From NCBI GenBank assembly GCA_964491375.1, contig CAZBGL010000068.1, positions 1 through 64,000 on the forward strand: DNA of 64,000 nucleotides. The letters run 5' to 3'. Of the stretch, positions 34,366 through 42,970 are shown in pieces. This DNA comes from CAZBGL01 sp964491375 (GTDB taxonomy: Bacteria > Desulfobacterota > Deferrisomatia > Deferrisomatales > Deferrisomataceae). Each line of letters opens with the position of its first letter. Position 1 is the stretch's first letter. The notes under the pieces are model-generated. The model saw only the letters and a program-made list of their open reading frames with translations, was not told where the DNA came from and searched no databases. Made by a program: the position numbers and the translations under genes.

Positions 34366-35469
34366 ATGGATGAGCGAGGAACGATGCACCGGAAGGCGAC
34401 CGTCTCCCGTCTTCCGGTGAACCGGCATCTGATCGCCATGGCCGTGGCCCGGTACCGGCGCGAGCAGGACCGCTACGCCAAGCTTGCGGACATGGTCGCC
34501 GAGAAGTGCCGCCGCCTTCTGGAGGCCAACGCCATCCTGGGGGCGGTGGACGCCCGGGCCAAGAGCCCCGAGAGCCTGGAGCGCAAGCTCGAAGAGCTCC
34601 TGGCCGGAGAGCTCCCGGGGGAGCACACCCCTGAAGGCCTTCTGGACCGGGTCAGCGACCTGGCCGGGGTGCGGGTCAAGACCTACGTGGAGGCCGACCG
34701 GGACAAGGTGGTGGAGGACATCTGCCTGGCCTTCGACGGTCCCCGGGAGGGCGGGGAGGTCGACGTGGAGGTGAAGGCCGATCCCTCCCGCAACTACCGC
34801 GCGATCCACTGCCAGGTGATGCTGCCTCCCCAGGACCTTACCGGACGGGGTGCGAACCTGAAGGGCGCCACGTGTGAGATCCAGGTGTGCAGCTTGCTCG
34901 CCCACGTGTGGAACGAGATCGAGCACAACCTCGTGTACAAGGCGGCAAACGGGGACCCCTCGCGGGAGGAGCTGGATCTGCTGGCCGAGTTGGGGGACCT
35001 GACGCGGAAAGGGGACGAAGTCCTCAACGCCCTGATCGCGGCCACCCGGCGGCGGGTGTCCCGGCGCACCGGGGAGTTCACCGACACCTTCGACTTCGTG
35101 GCCCGGATGCGGGAGCGGTTCCCCATGGCCCACAACTTCGAGATGCACGCCCTGGCCCTGCTGGAGGAACTGCGGGCCTTCGGGCTCACCACGCCGGAAC
35201 GGATCGACAGGCGGTTGTTGCAAGGGGACTACCTGGCCCGCTCGAAGGCACTGTTCGAAGCGTTCCGGGCCCATCAGCTCCGGACCGGGGACTGGGGCGT
35301 GGTGCTCGACCCGGGGAGCTCGGACCACCTGCTCGTTCTGTTCCTGGACGGGTGTGCACCAGAGGTCCTCCGCCGCCACCAGAGGGGCAAGCCCCGGGGG
35401 CGGCTTCCCCGCATCGCCCGGCTGGCCCGGCGGTTCGTCGAGATGACGTCCGCCGCCGGCAGGCCGTGA
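34366..35469 (+). CDS. RelA/SpoT-type (p)ppGpp synthetase domain protein
   Basis: A 367-residue soluble protein. The synthetase domain (about 45-215) keeps ARAKSPESLERKL, DLAGVRVKTY, the G-loop-like SRNYRAIH and CEIQVCSLLAHVWNEIEHNLVYK, which contains the catalytic Glu. There is no HD hydrolase and no TGS/ACT regulatory domain. It is thus a small alarmone synthetase-like protein with an extra helical C-terminal 150 residues of unknown role. Start ATG 34366; a second ATG follows at 34384. The antiporter operon starts 11 bases after its stop, so the two are very likely co-transcribed. Confidence 0.88.
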   Translation: MDERGTMHRKATVSRLPVNRHLIAMAVARYRREQDRYAKLADMVAEKCRRLLEANAILGAVDARAKSPESLERKLEELLAGELPGEHTPEGLLDRVSDLAGVRVKTYVEADRDKVVEDICLAFDGPREGGEVDVEVKADPSRNYRAIHCQVMLPPQDLTGRGANLKGATCEIQVCSLLAHVWNEIEHNLVYKAANGDPSREELDLLAELGDLTRKGDEVLNALIAATRRRVSRRTGEFTDTFDFVARMRERFPMAHNFEMHALALLEELRAFGLTTPERIDRRLLQGDYLARSKALFEAFRAHQLRTGDWGVVLDPGSSDHLLVLFLDGCAPEVLRRHQRGKPRGRLPRIARLARRFVEMTSAAGRP

Positions 35470-35480
35470 GGGGGCCGGCC

Positions 35481-36044
35481 ATGCCCGGTCCGTTCGTTTC
35501 CGCGCGGCGGGTTCCCCTGGGGCGCGTGGTCCAGGCGTTGCTCCTCGGGGCGTTGTGGCTCGGCCTGAGCGGGATGTACGACCCGTTTCACCTGGCTCTC
35601 GGGGCCCTGTCCGTGGCGTGCGTGCTGTGGCTCAACGGTCGGCTGCGGCGCGCGCCCCGGGTTGCCGAGGCGGCCCGGGGGGACGCCGAGATCCACGTGC
35701 TGCGGTTTGCCGCCTACTGCGGGTGGCTCGTGGGCCAGATCCTGGCGTCCGCGTTGCACGTGGCCGCGGTGGTGATCCATCCCCGCATGCCCGTGAGTCC
35801 CAGGGTGATTCGTTTCCGCTCGGACCAGCCCAACGACGTGGCCCGGATGCTCCTGGCCAACTCGATCACGTTGACCCCGGGCACGCTGACCCTCGAGGTG
35901 GACGGGGACGAGTTCGTCGTGCACGCGCTGACCGAGGCCACGGCCCGCGGGCTGCTGGACGGCACGATGCAGGCCAAGGTGGCCCGGCTGTTCCGCGACG
36001 ACCCAGGCCGTGCCGTGTACGACGTGCGATGGGAGGAGGCTTGA
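35481..36044 (+). CDS. Antiporter subunit MrpE/MbhA-like
   Basis: A 187-residue membrane protein. Two to three N-terminal helices (VVQALLLGALWLGLSGMYDPF; LALGALSVACVLWL; GWLVGQILASALHVAAVVI) precede a soluble domain with the MnhE signature SITLTPGTLTLEVDGDEFVVHALT. ATG 35481 follows GAGGGGG. It opens a run of genes ordered MbhA-B-C-D-E-F-G-H. Confidence 0.93.
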   Translation: MPGPFVSARRVPLGRVVQALLLGALWLGLSGMYDPFHLALGALSVACVLWLNGRLRRAPRVAEAARGDAEIHVLRFAAYCGWLVGQILASALHVAAVVIHPRMPVSPRVIRFRSDQPNDVARMLLANSITLTPGTLTLEVDGDEFVVHALTEATARGLLDGTMQAKVARLFRDDPGRAVYDVRWEEA

Positions 36045-36314
36045 GTGGACCCGGTGTACACCCCTTTGGCGGTGCTCCTCGCCCTGGTTCTCCTGCCCCC
36101 CCTGTACCGGGTGCTACGGGGGCCGACCGTATTCGATCGGCTCCTGGGGGCCGCGGTCATCGGGAGCAAGACGATCGTGATCTCGTGCCTGTTCGGGTAC
36201 GCCTTTGGGCGGATCGAGATGTTCCTCGACATCGCCCTGGGATACGCGATCTTGAACTTCGTCGGGGCGGTGGCCATCGAGAAGTACTTTTCCTCCGGAG
36301 GGATCACGCGGTGA
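36045..36314 (+). CDS. Antiporter subunit MrpF/MbhB-like
   Basis: An 89-residue, three-helix subunit with the family segment YRVLRGPTVFDRLLGAAVIGSKT and DIALGYAILNFVGAVAIEKY. Start GTG 36045 directly follows the stop of the MrpE-like gene (TGA GTG). Confidence 0.93.
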   Translation: MDPVYTPLAVLLALVLLPPLYRVLRGPTVFDRLLGAAVIGSKTIVISCLFGYAFGRIEMFLDIALGYAILNFVGAVAIEKYFSSGGITR

Positions 36315-36637
36315 GCGGGCTTCAGGAGATCCTGGCGGCGGCCCTGTTTGGCACGGGCGCGCTGTTCTTGCTCATCGGGGGACTGGGCCTCCTGCGGCTG
36401 CCCGACTTCTTCGCGCGGACCCACGCCGCCGGCAAGGTGGACAGCGTGGGCATCATGCTGTGCCTGGGAGCCCTGGCGGTGCGCGAGGGACCCACGTTGA
36501 ACGGGCTCAAGCTGTTGATCGCGATCTCGTTCGTGGCCGTGTCGAGCCCGGTGGCCGTTCACGCGCTCGCGCGGGCCGCGGTGCAGGCCGGTCTCAGACC
36601 TTGGCGGGCGAGGCGGAACGGGAAGGAGCCGCGATGA
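36311..36637 (+). CDS. Antiporter subunit MrpG/MbhC-like
   Basis: A 108-residue, three-helix subunit with GGLGLLRLPDFFARTHAAGKVDSVG, the hallmark of MnhG. Start GTG 36311 overlaps the previous stop by four bases. Confidence 0.93.
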   Translation: MSGLQEILAAALFGTGALFLLIGGLGLLRLPDFFARTHAAGKVDSVGIMLCLGALAVREGPTLNGLKLLIAISFVAVSSPVAVHALARAAVQAGLRPWRARRNGKEPR

Positions 36638-36879
36638 CCTGGCCCGCCGACTTCGTTCTGTACCTGGTGCTCGTGGTGACGGCCCTGGCCTCCCTGGAGG
36701 TGAAGAGCCTCCTGGCCGCCTCGGTCATCCTGACCGCGTTCAGCTTCGTGAGCGCCCTGCTGATGCTCTCGGTGGGGGCCGTGGACGTGGCGTTCACCGA
36801 GGCGGTGGTGGGGGCCGGCCTGGTCGGGGTCTTCTACATCGTGGCCGTCTACCGCACCTCCCGGAGGAACGCGCGTTGA
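36634..36879 (+). CDS. MbhD-like subunit (DUF4040)
   Basis: An 81-residue, three-helix protein matching the DUF4040/MbhD unit (LAASVILTAFSFVSALLML; DVAFTEAVVGAGLVGVFYIVAVYRT). In Mrp complexes this unit is part of the long C-terminal region of MrpA; here it is separate, as in Mbh hydrogenases. Its ATG overlaps the previous stop. Confidence 0.88.
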   Translation: MTWPADFVLYLVLVVTALASLEVKSLLAASVILTAFSFVSALLMLSVGAVDVAFTEAVVGAGLVGVFYIVAVYRTSRRNAR

Positions 36880-37169
36880 GGCTGAGAGACCTGGTGGTCC
36901 TGGCGGGCCTGGCCGGGGTGCTCCTGTACGCCGTGGGGCACCTGCCGAGCCGGGGGGACCCGGCCGCGCCCGCCCACCTGCGCACCAGCCCCGCGGGCAC
37001 CCCCGGCGCCGGCACGTACTACCTGGAACACGCCCTGGACCACGCGGCCACCCCGAACGTGGTCACGGTGGTGCTGGCCGACTACCGGGCGCTCGACACG
37101 CTGGGCGAGACGTTCGTGGTGTTCACCGGCGGCGTGGCGTGCCTGCTGATCTTGCGGAGGCGGGCGTGA
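36876..37169 (+). CDS. MbhE-like subunit
   Basis: A 97-residue protein with one N-terminal and one C-terminal helix. The conserved stretch is YYLEHALDHAATPNVVTVVLADYRALDTLGETFVVFTGG, typical of the MbhE/MrpA-C unit. Its start codon is TTG (36876) sharing TTGA with the previous stop, a rare start likely rescued by coupling. Confidence 0.88.
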   Translation: MRLRDLVVLAGLAGVLLYAVGHLPSRGDPAAPAHLRTSPAGTPGAGTYYLEHALDHAATPNVVTVVLADYRALDTLGETFVVFTGGVACLLILRRRA

Positions 37170-37606
37170 GGGGGCCGTCCCGGAGCCTGGTGGTGGTGCT
37201 GGCCGCCCGGGGGCTGGCCCCGGCGATCCAGCTCTTTGCCCTGTACGTGGTGTTCCACGGCCACTACAGCCCGGGGGGAGGGTTCCAGGGAGGGGTGCTC
37301 CTGGCCGCGAGCTTCGTGCTGGTGCGCCTGGCCGAGGGCCACGAGGCCGGCCGGCACCAGGTTCCCCGCCGAGCCGGACCCGTGCTGGGGGCGATCGGGG
37401 TGCTCCTGTTCGCGGCCGTGGGCGCCGCGGCCTTCTTCGGGGGGGGGAGTTTCCTCGACCACGGCCGGGTGCCCCTGCCGGGGCTGGCCCCGGCCGACCT
37501 GCGGTCCCTGATGATCCTGGTGATCGAGGTCGGGGTGGCGATCGCCGTGGCCGCGGTGCTCACCGCGATCTACGACGAGCTCCTCGGGGGGGACACCCGT
37601 GCTTGA
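37166..37606 (+). CDS. Antiporter subunit MrpB/MbhF-like
   Basis: A 146-residue, four-helix subunit with the MnhB signature ALYVVFHGHYSPGGGFQGGVLLAAS. GTG 37166 overlaps the previous stop; an upstream ATG at 37139 would add nine residues and is less likely. Confidence 0.93.
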   Translation: MRGPSRSLVVVLAARGLAPAIQLFALYVVFHGHYSPGGGFQGGVLLAASFVLVRLAEGHEAGRHQVPRRAGPVLGAIGVLLFAAVGAAAFFGGGSFLDHGRVPLPGLAPADLRSLMILVIEVGVAIAVAAVLTAIYDELLGGDTRA

Positions 37607-37967
37607 GCACCTGCAAGGCCACTACGCCTACTACTTCCTGGCCCTCCTGGCGGTCATCGGGTTCTACGGGATGCTGGCCAAGCGGAACCTCGTGAAAAAG
37701 GTGATCGGGATCTCGATCCTCCAGAGCTCCATCATCCTGTTTTGGCTCGTGGGGGCCTACAAGGCCGGGGGGAGCGTGCCCATCTACGACGAGCGCCTGG
37801 GCATGGCCGACCCGGGCCGGTACGTGAACCCCCTGCCCCACACCCTGATGCTCACGGCCATCGTGGTGGCCGTGGTCACCCTGGGGGTGGCCTTCGCCCT
37901 GATCGTCGCGATCCACCGCTCCTACGGCACCCTGGACGAGGAGGAACTGCTGGAGCGGATGCGATGA
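37599..37967 (+). CDS. Antiporter subunit MrpC/MbhG-like (NuoK family)
   Basis: A 122-residue, three-helix NuoK homologue with GMLAKRNLVKKVIGISILQSSIILFWL and NPLPHTLMLTAIVVAVVTLGVAFALIV. Start GTG 37599 lies inside the MrpB-like gene, an eight-base overlap. Confidence 0.93.
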   Translation: MLEHLQGHYAYYFLALLAVIGFYGMLAKRNLVKKVIGISILQSSIILFWLVGAYKAGGSVPIYDERLGMADPGRYVNPLPHTLMLTAIVVAVVTLGVAFALIVAIHRSYGTLDEEELLERMR

Positions 37968-39454
37968 TCGCCGCGAACCTGCCCGCCCTGGTCCCCCTCG
38001 CCTACCTGGTGGCGGCCCTCCTGATCCCGCTGGCCGGCGCCTGGAGGCGTGCCCTGGCCCCGGGGCTGGCCGCGGCCGGGGCGTCGGCCGGGGCGGCGCT
38101 CGCCCTGGCGGGGCTGGTGCGGGTGGCCGCGTACGGACCGCTCTCGTACGAGATGGGGGGGTGGCCGCCCCCCGTGGGGATCGAGTTCGTGCTCGACGGG
38201 CTTTCGGCGTTCGTGGTCGCGGTGGTGGCGGTGGTGGGCCTGGCCGCCCTGGTCCACGGGGGGCGCACCAGCGCGACCGAGATCCCCGGGAGGGTGGTGC
38301 CGTTCCTGAGCGCGTCCATGATCTTCCTCTCGGGCCTCACCGGCATGGTGCTCACCGGCGACCTGTTCAACCTGTACGTCTTCCTGGAGATCAGCTCCCT
38401 GGCCGCCTACGCCCTCCTGGCCGTGGGGAGCCGCCAGGCCCCCCTGTCCACGTTCCGGTACCTCGTCATGGGAACGGCAGGGGCGTCGTTCTACCTGCTC
38501 GGGCTGGCCTTCCTGTACCTGGAGACCGGCACCCTCAACATGGCCGACCTGGGCCGGATCCTCACCCTGGTGGAGGACCGCCCCCCGGTGGTCGTGGGCA
38601 TCACGTTCGTGGGCGTGGGCATGGCGCTCAAGATGGCCCTGTTCCCCCTCCACGGGTGGCTGCCCGACGCCTACACCGACGCCTCGTCCGCCGGCACCTC
38701 CCTGGTGGCGCCCCTGGGCACCAAGGTGGCCGCGTACGTGCTGCTGCGGCTGTTCTTCTACGTGCTCGAGCCCGAGTACGCCCGGGGCCTGACGCTGCTC
38801 ACCGCGGTGGGCTACCTGGGGATCGCGGGGATCGTGTGGGGCTCGGTCATGGCGATCCTCCAGCCCGAGCTCAAGCGCATGCTCGCCTACAGCAGCGTGT
38901 CCCAGGTGGGCTACATCGCCGCGGGCATCGGCCTGGCCTCGCCCCTGGGGTTCGTCGGGGCCGTGCTCCACATCCTGAACCACGCCTTCATGAAGGCCTG
39001 CCTGTTCCTGGTGGCCGGGAACCTCCGGCTGCGCCGGGGCCACAGCCACATCCCGTCGTTCGACCGGTCCCTGCGGCGGGCCATGCCCTGGTCCATGGCG
39101 GCCTTCGCCACGGCGGCCCTCTCGATGATCGGCGTCCCGCCCTTCGCGGGCTTCTTCAGCAAGTGGTACCTGGCCCTGGGGGCCCTGGAGCAGGCCAACT
39201 GGATGCTCTTGTCGGCCCTGGTGGCGAGCAGCCTGCTCAACGCGGTGTACTTCTTCCGGGTGCTGGAGCGGATGTACCTGGTCCCCGCCCCCGAGGGGGT
39301 GGGAGCCGCGCCCGCGGCGATCGAGGAGGGGGAGGTGCCGGCCTCCATGCTCGTGCCCACCCTGGTGCTAGCCGGGGGGCTGCTGGCCCTGGGGCTCGGC
39401 AACGCCTGGCTCGTCACCCACCTGGTCCGGCCCATGCTGCCGGCCGGGCTGTGA
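37964..39454 (+). CDS. Antiporter subunit MrpD/MbhH-like (NuoL/M/N family)
   Basis: A 496-residue, about 14-helix subunit. It retains the transmembrane Glu (YVFLEISSLAAYALLA), the pump Lys in ALKMALFPLHGWLPDAY and a second Lys in GTKVAAYVLLRLF. HAFMKACLFLVAG and GVPPFAGFFSKWYL are also family-typical. It should move protons or Na+ across the inner membrane. ATG overlaps the MrpC-like stop by four bases. Confidence 0.94.
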   Translation: MIAANLPALVPLAYLVAALLIPLAGAWRRALAPGLAAAGASAGAALALAGLVRVAAYGPLSYEMGGWPPPVGIEFVLDGLSAFVVAVVAVVGLAALVHGGRTSATEIPGRVVPFLSASMIFLSGLTGMVLTGDLFNLYVFLEISSLAAYALLAVGSRQAPLSTFRYLVMGTAGASFYLLGLAFLYLETGTLNMADLGRILTLVEDRPPVVVGITFVGVGMALKMALFPLHGWLPDAYTDASSAGTSLVAPLGTKVAAYVLLRLFFYVLEPEYARGLTLLTAVGYLGIAGIVWGSVMAILQPELKRMLAYSSVSQVGYIAAGIGLASPLGFVGAVLHILNHAFMKACLFLVAGNLRLRRGHSHIPSFDRSLRRAMPWSMAAFATAALSMIGVPPFAGFFSKWYLALGALEQANWMLLSALVASSLLNAVYFFRVLERMYLVPAPEGVGAAPAAIEEGEVPASMLVPTLVLAGGLLALGLGNAWLVTHLVRPMLPAGL

Positions 39455-39470
39455 CGGGGAGGGCGCCGGC

Positions 39471-40988
39471 GTGATCCCCTACGAGACCTACCCCTCGGTC
39501 CAACCCCTGCTCGCGGTGCTGGTCTCCCTGGCCGCGGCCGGGCTGATCGTGGCGAGCGGCCGGCGGCCGGCCCTGCGGGAGACCTGGACCCTGGCCGCGG
39601 CCGCCCTCAAGTTCGCCCTGGTGCTGGGCCTCGTTCCCGGGGCCCTGGCCGGCCGGGCCGCCGAGGTCACCCTGTTCGAGATTTCCCCGGGCGTCGCCCT
39701 GGCCCTCCGGGCCGACCCCCTGGGGGTGTTCTTCGCCCTGGTGGCCTCGGGGCTCTGGGTCGTGACCTCGGTGTACTCCATCGGCTACGTGCGCGCCGGG
39801 GGCGAGGCCAACCAGACCCGCTACTTCGCGAGCTTCGCCGTGTGCCTGTCGGCCACGACCGGGGTGGCCTTCTCGGCCAACCTCCTGACCTTCCTCGTCT
39901 TCTACGAGGTGCTCTCCCTGGCCACCTACCCCCTGGTGATCCACAAGGAGACCCCCGAGGCCCTGGCCGCCGGCCGCAAGTACCTGGCCTACGCGCTCAC
40001 GGCCGGGGGCCTTCTGCTGGTGGCCACGGCCTGGACGTGGCAGGCGGCCGGCACCCTGGAGTTCCGGCCCGGCGGCATCCTCGCGGGCTCCGGGGCGGGG
40101 CCCGGCGCGATCCGGGCGATCTTCCTCCTGGCCCTGGCCGGGGTGGGGGTCAAGGCCGGCATCATGCCGCTCCACGGGTGGCTCCCCTCGGCCATGGTGG
40201 CCCCCACGCCGGTGAGCGCCCTGCTCCACGCGGTGGCGGTGGTCAAGTCCGGGGTGTTCGGGGTGGTGCGCCTGGCGGGGTTCGTGTTCGGCCCCGAGCT
40301 GCTGCGGGACCTGGGCCTGGCGGCCGTGCTCGCCGCGTTCGCCGGGGCCACGGTGGTGCTGGCGTCCCTGCTGGCCCTGCGGCAGGACAACCTCAAGAGG
40401 CGCCTGGCCTACTCCACGGTGGGCCACCTGTCCTACATCGTGCTCGGGGTGGCGCTGCTCTCGCCGTCGGGCCTGGGCGGGGCGCTCCTGCACCTGGCCA
40501 ACCACGCCACCATGAAGATCACCCTGTTCTTCTGCGCGGGCGCCATCTACGTGAGCCTCGAGAAGAAGAACGTCTCCGAGCTCGACGGGGTGGGCCGGGA
40601 CATGCCCTGGACCATGGGCGCGTTCACCGTGGCGGCCCTGGGGCTGGCCGGCGTGCCGCCGGTGAACGGGTTCGCGAGCAAGTACCTCCTGTGCGTGGGT
40701 GCCCTGGAGGCGGGCGAGGCCGCCGCGCTCGTGGTGCTCCTGCTGAGCGGGCTCCTGAACGCGGCCTACTTCTTCCCCATCGTCCACCGGGCCTTCTTCC
40801 GGCCGTCCAGGGACCCGGTCCGGGGGCGGGAGGCCCCGGCCTCGATGGTGATCCCCATCGCCGTGGTGGCGGTGCTCTCGGTGGCCCTGGGGCTGTTTCC
40901 CAACCTGTTCTTCGACCTCGCCTCGGCCGTCACCGCCGGCGTGCTGGCCGGCCCGGGCGGGGGCGTGACCGCGGGGGTCGGACCATGA
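39471..40988 (+). CDS. Second NuoL/M/N-type antiporter subunit
   Basis: A 505-residue polytopic protein closest to NuoL/M-like chains: VFYEVLSLATYPLVIHKETPEAL, GVKAGIMPLHGWLPSAMVAPTPVSALLHAVAVVKSG, AYSTVGHLSYIVLG and GVPPVNGFASKYLL. Both key Lys positions and the Glu are present. Start GTG 39471. Mrp complexes usually have two such chains (MrpA and MrpD); here this is the second of three. Confidence 0.9.
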   Translation: MIPYETYPSVQPLLAVLVSLAAAGLIVASGRRPALRETWTLAAAALKFALVLGLVPGALAGRAAEVTLFEISPGVALALRADPLGVFFALVASGLWVVTSVYSIGYVRAGGEANQTRYFASFAVCLSATTGVAFSANLLTFLVFYEVLSLATYPLVIHKETPEALAAGRKYLAYALTAGGLLLVATAWTWQAAGTLEFRPGGILAGSGAGPGAIRAIFLLALAGVGVKAGIMPLHGWLPSAMVAPTPVSALLHAVAVVKSGVFGVVRLAGFVFGPELLRDLGLAAVLAAFAGATVVLASLLALRQDNLKRRLAYSTVGHLSYIVLGVALLSPSGLGGALLHLANHATMKITLFFCAGAIYVSLEKKNVSELDGVGRDMPWTMGAFTVAALGLAGVPPVNGFASKYLLCVGALEAGEAAALVVLLLSGLLNAAYFFPIVHRAFFRPSRDPVRGREAPASMVIPIAVVAVLSVALGLFPNLFFDLASAVTAGVLAGPGGGVTAGVGP

Positions 40989-41203
40989 CGCGAGCGCGCT
41001 GGATCGCCCTGGGGCTGGTGGCCGCCCTGTCCGTGCTGGCCCAGGCCGTCGGGCCCCACCCCTCCTACGCCCGGTGGTGGGACCTGGTGCCGGGCTCCTA
41101 CGCCCTGTTCGGCTTCCTCGGCTGCGTGGCCATCGTCGTGGTCTCGAAGGGGCTCGGCAAGGCGGTGCTCCAGCGGCCGGAGGGCTACTACGATGATGCC
41201 TGA
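40985..41203 (+). CDS. Small two-helix protein of the antiporter operon
   Basis: A 72-residue protein with two hydrophobic helices (WIALGLVAALSVLAQAV; YALFGFLGCVAIVVVSKGLG) and an acidic end EGYYDDA. The segment WWDLVPGSYALFGFLGC appears characteristic of small proteins that accompany Mrp-like operons, judging from memory; no named function. Overlaps its neighbours by 4 and 11 bases, so it is probably a structural or assembly subunit. Confidence 0.8.
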   Translation: MTRARWIALGLVAALSVLAQAVGPHPSYARWWDLVPGSYALFGFLGCVAIVVVSKGLGKAVLQRPEGYYDDA

Positions 41204-42884
41204 CCTGCCCCCGGCCCTGGTGCTGTGGCTCGGGGCGGCCCTCGTGCCCCTGGTGCCCCGCAGGCTCCGGCCGGCGGTGTTCCCCCTGTTCCCCCTGGCC
41301 GCCCTCGCGCTGGTCTGGTCCCTGCCCGAGGGCGTGCTGTGGAGCGCGGACTACCTGGGCTACCGCCTGGTCCCCCTGGAGGTGGACCGGATGAGCCGGG
41401 TGTTCGGCACGATCTTCGCCCTGATCGGGGTGCTGGGGGGGGTGTACGCCCTGCACGTGCGGGACACCGGCCAGCAGGTGGCGGCGCTCCTGTACGGCGG
41501 GGGCGCCCTGGCCGTGACCTTTGCCGGGGACTACCTGAGCCTGTTTTTGGGCTGGGAGGTCATGGCGGTGGCCTCGGCCGGCCTGGTGTGGGCGGCCCGC
41601 ACCCCGGAGGCGTCGGCCGCGGGCCGCCGGTACGTCCTGGTGCACCTGTTCGGGGGGAGCCTGCTCCTGGCCGGGATCGCGCTCCAGGTGGCCTCCACGG
41701 GGTCCCTGGCCCTCGCGCCCTTTGCCCCGGGCGAGTCGGCCGCGGCCTGGCTGGTGCTGGCCGGGGTGGCCCTCAACGCGGCCCTGCCGCCGCTGCACGC
41801 GTGGCTCCCGGACGCGTACCCCCGGGCCACGGTCACCGGCGCGGTGTTCCTGAGCGCCTACACCACCAAGACCTCGGTGTACGTGCTGGCGAGCCTGTTC
41901 GCCGGGTGGGACGTGCTCATCCCCCTGGGGGTGGCCATGGCCCTCTACGGCGTGGTGTACGCCGTGCTGGCCAACGACATCCGGGAGATCCTCGCCTACC
42001 ACATCATCAGCCAGGTGGGGTACATGGTGGCGGCCGTGGGCATCGGCACCGAGCTGGCCCTGAACGGCGCCGCAGCCCACGCGTTCAGCCACATCCTGTA
42101 CAAGGCGCTCCTGTTCATGGGGGCGGGGGTGGTGATCCACACCACCGGCCGGAGCCAGCTCACCCGGCTCGGGGGGTTCGCCGGCCGTCAGCGCCTGGCC
42201 GTGGCCCTGTACATGATCGGGGCGTTCTCCATCTCGGGGTTCCCCCTGTTCAACGGGTTCGTCAGCAAGGCCGTGATCGTGAGCGCCGCGGGGAAGAGCG
42301 GCCACACCGCCGCCATGGTGCTCCTGCTTCTGGCCTCGGTGGGGACGTTCCTCCACACGGGCCTCAAGCTCCCCTACTTCACCTGGTTCGGCCGGGACCG
42401 GGGCATCGTGCCGGCGCCCGCGCCCCGGAACATGCTCGCGGCCATGGCCGCCGTGGCGGCCCTGTGCATCCTGTACGGGGTGGCCCCCGGGCTCCTGTAC
42501 GGCATGCTTCCGTTCCCCATGGCGTACCGGCCCTACACCGTGCCCCACCTGGCGGAGACCGCCCAGATCCTGGTGTTCACCTTCGTCGCGTTCTGGCTCC
42601 TCAGGGACAAGCTCGCCGGCGAGGACACGATCGCCCTGGACACCGACTGGTTCTACCGGCGGCCCGGTTCGTGGGTGGGCCGCGTCCTCCTGTCCGCAGC
42701 GGACCGGGCGTTCTCCGCCGCGGACGAGGGGGTGTCCCGGTGTGCCCGGGCGTTGGCGAGAGCGGTCTGTTCGCTTTCGTCAGAACCACCCCGCCGCGTT
42801 TCAGTGGGAGGGAGCCTCGCGCTCGCTCTGGCGCTTATGGTCGCGGCCGCGGTGCTCGCCGTGGGTGGGGCGGTGACCCCCTGA
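41193..42884 (+). CDS. Third NuoL/M/N-type antiporter subunit
   Basis: A 563-residue polytopic protein (SLFLGWEVMAVASAGLVWAART; HIISQVGYMVAAVGIG; SGFPLFNGFVSKAVI). The position that is Lys before PLHxWLPDAY in the other two copies is Asn (ALNAALPPLHAWLPDAY), while the next helix keeps a Lys (SAYTTKTSVYVLA). A C-terminal stretch DTDWFYRRPGSWVGR leads to a final helix. It is the last gene of the operon. Two consecutive ATGs start at 41193. Confidence 0.9.
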   Translation: MMPDLPPALVLWLGAALVPLVPRRLRPAVFPLFPLAALALVWSLPEGVLWSADYLGYRLVPLEVDRMSRVFGTIFALIGVLGGVYALHVRDTGQQVAALLYGGGALAVTFAGDYLSLFLGWEVMAVASAGLVWAARTPEASAAGRRYVLVHLFGGSLLLAGIALQVASTGSLALAPFAPGESAAAWLVLAGVALNAALPPLHAWLPDAYPRATVTGAVFLSAYTTKTSVYVLASLFAGWDVLIPLGVAMALYGVVYAVLANDIREILAYHIISQVGYMVAAVGIGTELALNGAAAHAFSHILYKALLFMGAGVVIHTTGRSQLTRLGGFAGRQRLAVALYMIGAFSISGFPLFNGFVSKAVIVSAAGKSGHTAAMVLLLLASVGTFLHTGLKLPYFTWFGRDRGIVPAPAPRNMLAAMAAVAALCILYGVAPGLLYGMLPFPMAYRPYTVPHLAETAQILVFTFVAFWLLRDKLAGEDTIALDTDWFYRRPGSWVGRVLLSAADRAFSAADEGVSRCARALARAVCSLSSEPPRRVSVGGSLALALALMVAAAVLAVGGAVTP

Positions 42885-42970
42885 AAGGGCACGGGGGAGC
42901 CGGCCCCGCTCCTCCTTCCCCGTCCTGCTGCTCCCTCCTGCCCCGCCGGGAAGAGGGGGTGCCCCCGATA

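Noticed and set aside
39414..42548. A 1044-codon open frame antisense to the antiporter genes
   Set aside because: Its protein is a low-complexity Gly/Arg/His/Pro mixture with no family resemblance; it is the expected mirror of strongly GC-biased codons. The same holds for frames of over 900 codons at 20424-23252, 23263-26289, 26395-29496 and 47810-50605 on the minus strand.
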